Shown here in pieces: positions 35,095-42,073 of a stretch of DNA of 64,000 bases. The stretch's first letter is position 1, and every line of letters starts with the position of its first letter. The DNA comes from Allorhizobium ampelinum S4 (GTDB lineage: Bacteria > Pseudomonadota > Alphaproteobacteria > Rhizobiales > Rhizobiaceae): assembly GCF_000016285.1 (NCBI RefSeq), contig NC_011988.1, positions 744,001 through 808,000 on the forward strand, written 5' to 3'. The position numbers and the translations under genes were made by a program. Under the pieces are notes generated by a model that worked only from the letters and a program-made list of their open reading frames with translations, searched no databases and was not told the DNA's origin.

Positions 35095-36423
35095 ATGAGC
35101 TACCATAATCCCAACACTCCGCCGCGCAAATCCGCGACCTTTGATGATTACACGCTGGCGGAAATCCGCCGCGCGGCTGCCACTGGTATCTATGACATTC
35201 GTGGTGCAGGCACCAAGCGCAAGGTGCCGCATTTTGATGATCTGCTGTTTCTTGGGGCTTCCATTTCGCGCTATCCGCTGGAAGGCTACCGCGAGAAATG
35301 CGACACATCGGTGGTGCTTGGCACGCGCTTTGCCAAAAAGCCAATTCATCTCAAAACGCCGATTACCATTGCGGGCATGAGCTTCGGTGCACTGTCGGGC
35401 AATGCCAAGGAAGCCCTTGGCCGTGGTGCGACCATTGCCGGAACCTCCACCACGACAGGTGATGGCGGCATGACCGATGAAGAGCGCGGCCATTCGCAAA
35501 CCCTCGTCTATCAATATCTTCCCTCCCGCTATGGCATGAACCCGAAGGACTTGCGCCGCGCCGATGCCATTGAAGTGGTGGTTGGCCAAGGGGCCAAGCC
35601 CGGCGGCGGTGGCATGTTGCTGGGCCAGAAGATTTCTGACCGTGTGGCCAATATGCGCAACCTGCCCAAGGGTATCGATCAGCGCTCGGCCTGCCGTCAC
35701 CCGGACTGGACGGGGCCGGATGATCTGGAAATCAAAATTCTGGAGCTTCGCGAAATCACCAATTGGGAAAAGCCAATCTATATCAAGGTTGGCGGTGCGC
35801 GGCCGTATTATGACACAGCACTGGCGGTAAAAGCCGGAGCCGATGTGGTGGTGCTAGACGGCATGCAGGGCGGCACGGCGGCGACGCAGGATGTGTTTAT
35901 CGAAAATGTCGGCATGCCGACACTGGCCTGTATTCGCCCCGCCGTTCAGGCACTTCAAGACCTTGGTATGCATCGCAAAGTGCAGCTGATCATCTCTGGC
36001 GGCATTCGCTCTGGTGCAGATGTCGCCAAAGCCTTGGCGCTAGGCGCGGATGCTGTGGCGATTGGCACAGCAGCACTGGTGGCGATTGGCGACAATGACC
36101 CGAAGTGGGAAGAGGAATATCAAAAACTCGGCACCACCGCCGGCGCTTATGATGACTGGCATGAGGGCAAAGACCCGGCAGGCATTACAACACAAGACCC
36201 GGAACTGATGAAGCGGCTCGATCCGGTTCTGGCGGGTCGCCGTCTGGCCAATTACCTCAAGGTGATGACGCTGGAAGCCCAGACCATTGCCCGCGCCTGC
36301 GGCCATAACCGCCTGCATAATCTGGAGCCGGAAGATTTGGTGGCTCTGACCATGGAAGCCGCCGCGATGGCGCAAGTGCCTTTGGCTGGCACCAACTGGT
36401 ATCCCGGCAAAGCCGGATTTTAA
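35095..36423 (+). CDS. mgsC: N-methylglutamate synthase subunit C (FMN GltS-like, GlxD)
   Basis: A 442-residue FMN-binding glutamate synthase-family protein, corresponding to the central TIM barrel of GltB. It contains ITIAGMSFGALSGNAKEALG, GDGGMTDEERGHSQTLVYQY, the glycine motif GAKPGGGGMLLG, IYIKVGGARPYYDTALAVKA and VLDGMQGGTAATQDVF, then GADAVAIGTAALVAIG for FMN phosphate. Together with MgsA and MgsB it makes N-methylglutamate from methylamine and glutamate. AGGAG lies nine bases before the ATG. A small palindromic repeat separates it from mgsB without breaking the operon in an obvious way. A terminator-like hairpin follows its stop. Confidence 0.87.
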   Translation: MSYHNPNTPPRKSATFDDYTLAEIRRAAATGIYDIRGAGTKRKVPHFDDLLFLGASISRYPLEGYREKCDTSVVLGTRFAKKPIHLKTPITIAGMSFGALSGNAKEALGRGATIAGTSTTTGDGGMTDEERGHSQTLVYQYLPSRYGMNPKDLRRADAIEVVVGQGAKPGGGGMLLGQKISDRVANMRNLPKGIDQRSACRHPDWTGPDDLEIKILELREITNWEKPIYIKVGGARPYYDTALAVKAGADVVVLDGMQGGTAATQDVFIENVGMPTLACIRPAVQALQDLGMHRKVQLIISGGIRSGADVAKALALGADAVAIGTAALVAIGDNDPKWEEEYQKLGTTAGAYDDWHEGKDPAGITTQDPELMKRLDPVLAGRRLANYLKVMTLEAQTIARACGHNRLHNLEPEDLVALTMEAAAMAQVPLAGTNWYPGKAGF

Positions 36424-36430
36424 CATCCAT

Positions 36431-36466
36431 GGCCGCGCAAACCTCCCAAGGGCGCGGCCTTTCCTT
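36431..36466 (+). terminator. Hairpin between mgsC and gmaS
   Basis: GGCCGCGC (36431-36438) pairs perfectly with GCGCGGCC (36452-36459), and TTTCCTTTC follows on the plus strand. It starts seven bases after the mgsC stop. It could end the mgsABC transcript or reduce read-through into gmaS. Confidence 0.6.
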
Positions 36467-36504
36467 TCAACATGTGTCTCAATCCATAAAAACAGGGGAA
36501 CGAC

Positions 36505-37812
36505 GTGACACAGGATCTTGCACAATTCGCCGCTGAACGCGGCATTAAATATTTCATGATCAGCTATACCGACCTGTTTGGTGCGCAACGCGCCAAGCTG
36601 GTGCCCGCCCAAGCCATTGCCGACATGCAAAAGGATGGCGCTGGCTTTGCAGGCTTTGCCACTTGGCTGGACCTCACCCCCGCCCATCCCGATCTCTTCG
36701 CTGTTCCAGACGCCTCTTCCGTGATCCAATTGCCATGGAAAAAAGACGTGGCATGGGTTGCCGCCGATTGCGTGATGGACGACAAGCCGGTGGAGCAAGC
36801 GCCGCGTGTGATGCTCAAAAAGCTGGTAGATGAAGCAGCAAGCATGGGCCTTCGGGTCAAGACCGGGGTGGAACCGGAATTCTTCCTTATCTCTGCCGAC
36901 GGCAAGACCATTTCCGATGAATTCGACACCGCCGAAAAGCCCTGCTACGACCAACAGGCCTTGATGCGCCGTTATGATGTGATTGCCGAAATCTGCGATC
37001 ACATGCTGGAATTGGGCTGGAAGCCCTATCAAAACGACCATGAAGACGCCAACGGCCAGTTTGAGATGAACTGGGAATATGACGACGCGCTGAAAACCGC
37101 CGACAAGCATTCCTTCTTCAAATTCATGGTCAAATCGGTGGCTGAAAAGCATGGGCTTCGTGCCACCTTCATGCCAAAGCCCTTCAAGGGCCTCACGGGC
37201 AATGGTTGCCATGCCCATATCTCGGTGTGGGATAATGACGGCAAGGTCAATGCCTTTGCCGACAAGGCCATGCCCTTTGGCCTGTCTGCCAAGGGCAAAA
37301 CCTTCCTTGGCGGAATTATGAAACATGCATCCGCTCTGGCTGCCGTCACCAACCCCACGGTCAACTCTTACAAGCGTATCAATGCGCCGCGCACGGTGTC
37401 TGGTGCCACATGGGCACCCAACACCGTGACATGGACCGGCAATAATCGCACCCATATGGTGCGTGTGCCGGGTCCAGGCCGGTTTGAGCTGCGCCTGCCC
37501 GATGGTGCCGTGAACCCTTATCTGCTTCAGGCCATCATCATTGCAGCGGGCCTGTCGGGTCTGAAAACCAATGCCGATCCCGGCCCGCATTACGACATCG
37601 ATATGTACCGCGAAGGTCATACGGTGACCGACGCCCCGAAACTGCCGCTGAACCTTCTGGATGCGTTGCGCGCCTATGAAGCCGACACAGAGCTGCAACA
37701 GGCCTTGGGAGAGGAGTTCTCTGCCGCCTATCTCAAGCTCAAGCATGGCGAGTGGACAAGCTATTGCTCACAATTCACCCCATGGGAGCACCAGACAACA
37801 CTGGACATTTGA
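36505..37812 (+). CDS. gmaS: Gamma-glutamylmethylamide synthetase (GlnT/GS type III-like)
   Basis: A 435-residue member of the glutamine synthetase superfamily. The N-terminal beta-grasp domain begins FAAERGIKYFMISYTDLFG. The catalytic part has VKTGVEPEFFLIS, DHEDANGQFEMNWEY, KPFKGLTGNGCHAHISVWD and NPTVNSYKRINAP, matching metal and glutamate-binding motifs of the GlnT group. GmaS joins methylamine to glutamate with ATP, giving gamma-glutamylmethylamide, the alternative entry of methylamine into N-methylglutamate. The neighbours (mgs and mgd genes) favour GmaS over a true glutamine synthetase, though both reactions are possible for this group. The start codon is GTG with AGGGGAACG upstream. 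Confidence 0.85.
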   Translation: MTQDLAQFAAERGIKYFMISYTDLFGAQRAKLVPAQAIADMQKDGAGFAGFATWLDLTPAHPDLFAVPDASSVIQLPWKKDVAWVAADCVMDDKPVEQAPRVMLKKLVDEAASMGLRVKTGVEPEFFLISADGKTISDEFDTAEKPCYDQQALMRRYDVIAEICDHMLELGWKPYQNDHEDANGQFEMNWEYDDALKTADKHSFFKFMVKSVAEKHGLRATFMPKPFKGLTGNGCHAHISVWDNDGKVNAFADKAMPFGLSAKGKTFLGGIMKHASALAAVTNPTVNSYKRINAPRTVSGATWAPNTVTWTGNNRTHMVRVPGPGRFELRLPDGAVNPYLLQAIIIAAGLSGLKTNADPGPHYDIDMYREGHTVTDAPKLPLNLLDALRAYEADTELQQALGEEFSAAYLKLKHGEWTSYCSQFTPWEHQTTLDI

Positions 37813-37823
37813 CCGGATGTGAA

Positions 37824-37847
37824 GCCGGGGGCAGCGTCGCCCCCGGC
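37824..37847. terminator. GC-rich hairpin between convergent genes
   Basis: GCCGGGGGC (37824-37832) pairs perfectly with GCCCCCGGC (37839-37847) over a six-base loop. It lies 11 bases after gmaS and just before the stop of the opposing MFS gene, so it probably ends both messages, without long U-runs. Confidence 0.7.
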
Positions 37848-37854
37848 ATTCGAA

Positions 37855-39201
37855 TTAAAGCGTTGCTGTTGTCTGGCGGCTTGCCAGTTCCTCGATCCCA
37901 GCCTTCGCCTCTATCCCATCGCCTTTCAGCGTCAGATAGACGCCAAGCACAAAGGCGAGGGCGGCGATGAACAGCAGATAATAGGCATGTGCCATCGGGT
38001 TGATTGGCAGCAGGCTGGCGACCGCAATCGGTGTCAATCCGCCGAAAATCGCGTAGGAGACATTGTAGGAAAATGACAGACCGGTGAAGCGCACAGGTGC
38101 GGGAAAGGCGCGCACCATCACGTAAGGCACGGCCCCGACAATGCCCACGGAAAGGCCCATTACGGCATAGAGCACAAACAGGACCGGAACCGAAACGCTT
38201 GCATAGGTGTAGAAAGCAAAGGTTGCTGCTGCCAAAAATACGCTCCCAACCATTAAAAACCGCCCGGAGCCGACCTTATCGACAATCGCGCCTGATGCAG
38301 CGGTGCTGAAAATCAGGAACAATGTGCCAAAGCTGGTGGCGGACAGCGCGATCTGGGCGCTGTAGCCATAGAGTTTTTGCAGGAGCGTGGCAGTCATCAG
38401 CGTGGTGACGACGAGGCAGGCGGCAAGCACCCACGTCAAAGCCATGGAAATGATGACAGCAGCGGGATAATCGCGCAGCACGGTTTTCAGCGGCAGTTCC
38501 ATCACTGTCGTTCGCGCCTGACGCATCTCAGCAAAAACAGGGGTTTCCTGAAGCCAGCGGCGCAGGTAGACGGCGACAAGGCCGAAGAAACCACCGAGGA
38601 AGAACGGGATGCGCCAGGCATAGGCGGCAACATCTTCCGGCGTGAACATCGAATTGATGACGGTTGCGATCAACGAACCCAGCAGAATGCCGAGTGTCAG
38701 GCCAGAGCAGAGAAAACCGCAGGCAAAGCCGACCCGGCGAAATGGCACATGTTCCGAGACGAAGGTCCAGGCACCCGGCACTTCTCCGCCGATGGCAACG
38801 CCCTGCAACAGCCGCATGATAATCAGCAACACGGGTGCGGCTATGCCAATGGAGGCATAGGTCGGCATCGCAGCCATGCCAAGGGTAGACAGCGCCATCA
38901 ACAGGATGGAAAAGGCAAAGACTTTCTTGCGGCCAAACACATCACCGAAATGGGCCAGGATTAACCCGCCCAGGGGCCGCACCAGATAGCCTGCAGCAAA
39001 AATTCCGAAGGTCTGGATCGTCACCAGCCAGTCCGGCATGTTGGCCGGGAAAAACAGCTTGCCGATTACACCCGCGAAAAACACGAAGATGATGAAATCG
39101 TAGAATTCCAAGGCCCCGCCCAGGGCTGAAAGCCCAAGCGTGCGAAAATCGGCCCGGTTAAGCTGACGGGGAGGCGATGCCGGAGTGCTGATGGGGGACA
39201 T
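37855..39201 (-). CDS. MFS transporter, metabolite:H+ symporter family
   Basis: A 448-residue, 12-span major facilitator protein of the MHS family (ShiA/KgtP/ProP relatives). SALGGALEFYDFIIFVFFAG opens helix 1, GGLILAHFGDVFGRKKVF is the loop 2-3 signature, and GVAIGGEVPGAWTFVSEHVP is the MHS helix 5 motif. A matching loop 8-9 motif (GAIVDKVGSGRFL) is in the C-terminal half. Such carriers import organic acids or zwitterions with protons; the substrate cannot be read. The FMN hydroxy-acid dehydrogenase gene lies 100 bases upstream on the same strand, so a 2-hydroxy acid is a reasonable guess. AAGGCAGG precedes the ATG. Confidence 0.85.
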   Translation of the reverse strand: MSPISTPASPPRQLNRADFRTLGLSALGGALEFYDFIIFVFFAGVIGKLFFPANMPDWLVTIQTFGIFAAGYLVRPLGGLILAHFGDVFGRKKVFAFSILLMALSTLGMAAMPTYASIGIAAPVLLIIMRLLQGVAIGGEVPGAWTFVSEHVPFRRVGFACGFLCSGLTLGILLGSLIATVINSMFTPEDVAAYAWRIPFFLGGFFGLVAVYLRRWLQETPVFAEMRQARTTVMELPLKTVLRDYPAAVIISMALTWVLAACLVVTTLMTATLLQKLYGYSAQIALSATSFGTLFLIFSTAASGAIVDKVGSGRFLMVGSVFLAAATFAFYTYASVSVPVLFVLYAVMGLSVGIVGAVPYVMVRAFPAPVRFTGLSFSYNVSYAIFGGLTPIAVASLLPINPMAHAYYLLFIAALAFVLGVYLTLKGDGIEAKAGIEELASRQTTATL

Positions 39202-39301
39202 GATCCTGCCTTGCGAAAAAACTATCCAGTTTGGTCGCTGATTATGGGGCGGATTTCAAGGTGTAGAACAGGATTTACCCGGCAAGGGTGAGAGAATTGG
39301 T

Positions 39302-40462
39302 TCAGCAAGGTCCCGCAGCGAAGGGATTGCCCATCAGGATCGAGGCGTTCACCTCCGAAATCAGCCGCTTGCCGCACAGTGCCATGCTGATATCAAGCTC
39401 CCTGGCGATGATCTCCAATGCGCGCTGCACACCAGCTCGCCCATCCGCGCCAAGCCCGTAGAGAAACGGTCGGCCGATATAGGTCCCCTTGGCACCCAAG
39501 GCCAGGGCCTTCAACACGTCCTGACCCGAGCGGATACCGCCATCGATATGCACTTCGATCCGGTCTCCCACCGCCTCGACAATCGAGGCCAGCATGGAGA
39601 TGGACGACGGCGCGCCATCCAGTTGGCGACCGCCATGGTTGGACACGATAATCGCATCCGCCCCGCTATCGGCGGCGGCGCGGGCGTCCTCCACATCGAG
39701 AATGCCCTTCAGGATCAATTTGCCACCCCAGCGCTCCTTGATCCAGGCAACATCGCTCCACGACAGTTTCGGATCGAACTGTTCCGCCGTCCAGGCCGAG
39801 AGCGAAGACAGGCTGGAGACGTTCTTGGCATGGCCGACGATATTGCCGAAATGACGCCGCCGCGTATTGGCCATGCCGATGCACCATTGTGGCTTGGTCG
39901 CCATCTGCCAGAGATGTTTCGGGGTGAATTTTGGCGGCGCCGACAGGCCGTTGCGCAGGTCCTTGTGGCGCTGTCCAAGGATTTGCAGATCGAGCGTCAA
40001 CACCAGTGCTGAGCAATGGGCAGCCTTGGCACGGTCGATCAGGCTGTTGACGAAATCGCGGTCCTTCATGACGTAAAGCTGGAACCAGAAGGGGCGGCGC
40101 GTATGAAGCGCGACATCTTCAATCGAGCAGATGCTCATGGTGGACAGCGTGAAGGGCACGCCGTAAGCTTCAGCTGCTTCCGCCGCGAGAATTTCCCCAT
40201 CGGCATGCTGCATGCCGGTCATTCCGGTCGGGGCGAGCGCCACCGGCATGGTCACAGGCTCTCCGATCATCGTGCTTGCCAGCGACCGTTCTGTCATATC
40301 GACCAGAACCCGCTGACGCAGCTTGATGCGGGAAAAATCACTCTCGTTGGCGTGGTAAGTGCTCTCGCTCAAGGATCCACTATCGGCATAGTCGAAGAAC
40401 ATTTTCGGGACACGGCGCTTTGCTTGACGTTTCAGGTCATCGATTGTCAATGCAATGGGCAT
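39302..40462 (-). CDS. FMN-dependent alpha-hydroxy-acid dehydrogenase (LldD-like)
   Basis: A 386-residue FMN TIM-barrel enzyme of the L-lactate dehydrogenase/glycolate oxidase/mandelate dehydrogenase family. It has PVALAPTGMTGMQHADGE, WFQLYVMKDRDF, the catalytic His-Gly in IIVSNHGGRQLDGA and the FMN-phosphate segment VHIDGGIRSGQDVLKALALG followed by GRPFLYGL. It oxidises an L-2-hydroxy acid to the 2-oxo acid, passing electrons to the quinone pool in the LldD group. The ATG at 40462 has AAAGGACAAGG upstream; an extension to 40546 is not needed. Lactate is the default guess; the upstream position of this gene relative to an MHS carrier suggests a two-gene uptake and oxidation unit. Confidence 0.87.
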   Translation of the reverse strand: MPIALTIDDLKRQAKRRVPKMFFDYADSGSLSESTYHANESDFSRIKLRQRVLVDMTERSLASTMIGEPVTMPVALAPTGMTGMQHADGEILAAEAAEAYGVPFTLSTMSICSIEDVALHTRRPFWFQLYVMKDRDFVNSLIDRAKAAHCSALVLTLDLQILGQRHKDLRNGLSAPPKFTPKHLWQMATKPQWCIGMANTRRRHFGNIVGHAKNVSSLSSLSAWTAEQFDPKLSWSDVAWIKERWGGKLILKGILDVEDARAAADSGADAIIVSNHGGRQLDGAPSSISMLASIVEAVGDRIEVHIDGGIRSGQDVLKALALGAKGTYIGRPFLYGLGADGRAGVQRALEIIARELDISMALCGKRLISEVNASILMGNPFAAGPC

Positions 40463-40605
40463 GGCACCTTGTCCTTTCAAATCGGCACATCGTTTTGGAC
40501 ATGGTGTGCGGCCAAATTTCGGCGGTTGCAAGGGAAGAGTAGCCATTCACAAAGAGGACCGCCCAGATTGCTGGACGGCCTTTAAACTGTGTCGCGCCTA
40601 ACGTC

Positions 40606-41883
40606 TCACTTCGTCGCCGTTGCCACGTTGATCTTGTCGATATCGGCGGCCAGGGCGTCATAGGTTTGTTGCAACGTCAATTCGCCGACGATCAACTGGC
40701 TCATGCGCTGGACGATCTGCTGGTAAAGCGCCGAGCCGCCTTTTTTCTTTTCAAAAATCCGCGCTTCCTGCGGCACGTTCTTTTCGTTGTCGTTGAAGAC
40801 GGCCATGGACGCCTTGGCATTGTCGTCCGTCAGCTTGTATTGCGGCTTGTCGATTTCGGCACCCGTCAGGATCACGTAGTTTTCGGCAATCTCGCGTTGG
40901 ACTTTCTCTGAGCCGAGAAATTCGATGAATTGGGCGACAGCTTCCGGGTATTTGGTGCGTTTGAAGCCGACAATCCCGGTGGCACCCGGCATGGCATAGC
41001 AGCCAGCGGTGCCGCAGGGCGCGTTGATTGCCGTCCATTCGAAGGCGTCGCCGATCTTCTTCTGGAACGGATTGACCATCCAGTTGCCGGCCAGATAGGT
41101 CACGACATTGCCGTTGACGAATTCATCGCCCATGTTCTTATATTGCGAGCCGCCGGCAGCGCCCCACATTTCCTTGGGAAAGCTGCCATCCTTCGTCCAG
41201 TTGTAGAGATCGGCAATATAGGTCTTGGCGGCCTCGTCGGGAAAGCTGAACTTGCCGTCTTTCACATAGGACGAGCCATAGGAAAAGGCCGCGCCGGAAA
41301 ACCGATGGCCGGAACGGTCCATGGTGAAGGGGATCTGCACGCCGGTCTTTTTCGCCACCCGGGCGGAAGCCTCGACAATGTCTTTCAGCGTCGCTTTCGG
41401 GCCGGGCAGCGGCTCTTCCGCCTGCTCAAACAATGTCTTGTTGACGAAGGGCAGGTTCAGGGTCTGCGAGGCGACATAGCCATTGATCGATTTCGGGTCG
41501 TTGACGCCGGGCAGGCGCAATTGGTTGAGGCTTTCGCCATGGAGCTTGGCGTAACCATCCGGGTCCTTCATATAGGGCCGCATGTCGAGATAGAAGGGTG
41601 CCAATTGCCAATCGGTGATCTTGGCCAGATCCGGGCCTTCGCCCACAGCAAGCTGCACCGGCAATTGTTTGGCGACGGCATCATAGCCTGAAGATACGAA
41701 ATTGACCTTCACGTCAGGATGAGCAGCTTCGAACTGTTTGCTCAGCGCCGCCATATGCTCGACATAGGACTGATCGTCATCGGTGAACAGAAAGGTGATG
41801 GTTTTGGTTTCGGCAAAGGCCGGATGGCTGAGCGCAAGCGCCGACAAGACGATGGCGCTGACGCCTGACAGAATTTTTGACAT
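40606..41883 (-). CDS. ABC transporter sugar-binding protein, pectin locus
   Basis: A 425-residue periplasmic binding protein. The signal peptide is MSKILSGVSAIVLSALALSH then PAFAETK, with cleavage after AFA. The mature protein is of the CUT1 family: YVEHMAALSKQFEAAHPDVK at the start and DEFVNGNVVTYLAGNWMVNP in the middle. ATG 41883 has GGGAGGG upstream; earlier in-frame ATGs would disrupt the signal. It diverges from an operon that contains a GH105, a GH28, an ATPase and two permeases but no binding protein of its own, so this gene completes that transporter. The ligand is therefore likely to be an unsaturated or acidic oligosaccharide from pectin. Confidence 0.88.
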   Translation of the reverse strand: MSKILSGVSAIVLSALALSHPAFAETKTITFLFTDDDQSYVEHMAALSKQFEAAHPDVKVNFVSSGYDAVAKQLPVQLAVGEGPDLAKITDWQLAPFYLDMRPYMKDPDGYAKLHGESLNQLRLPGVNDPKSINGYVASQTLNLPFVNKTLFEQAEEPLPGPKATLKDIVEASARVAKKTGVQIPFTMDRSGHRFSGAAFSYGSSYVKDGKFSFPDEAAKTYIADLYNWTKDGSFPKEMWGAAGGSQYKNMGDEFVNGNVVTYLAGNWMVNPFQKKIGDAFEWTAINAPCGTAGCYAMPGATGIVGFKRTKYPEAVAQFIEFLGSEKVQREIAENYVILTGAEIDKPQYKLTDDNAKASMAVFNDNEKNVPQEARIFEKKKGGSALYQQIVQRMSQLIVGELTLQQTYDALAADIDKINVATATK

Positions 41884-42073
41884 GAGTCCCTCCCGTAAAA
41901 ATATTTTCATAAATGGCATAACACTCCTCAATGTCATGCTCCTCCTCAACCTTTTTGAGACTTGACAAACCTGTCGTCAAGCTGTTTCGTTGACGAAAAT
42001 TCGGCGATGCATGATTTTTCTATCGAAATTTGACCGAATAAAAAATATTTTCATGATCGCAGGGAGGCGAGAC
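41884..42073. promoter_or_regulatory. Divergent control region of the pectin locus
   Basis: TTTCGT-TG-ACGAAA (41984-41997) is a perfect dyad of the kind bound by LacI-family repressors. TTGACA at 41961-41966 is a possible -35 element. A 14-base direct repeat, AAAAATATTTTCAT, occurs at 41897-41910 and 42041-42054, inside the leader of each divergent gene. The LacI gene at the far end of the operon is the obvious regulator. Confidence 0.5.

Noticed and set aside
36505..37812. Ordinary glutamine synthetase
   Set aside because: It is of the GlnT group and clustered with methylamine genes; it lacks the context of glnA/glnB. Not fully excluded.
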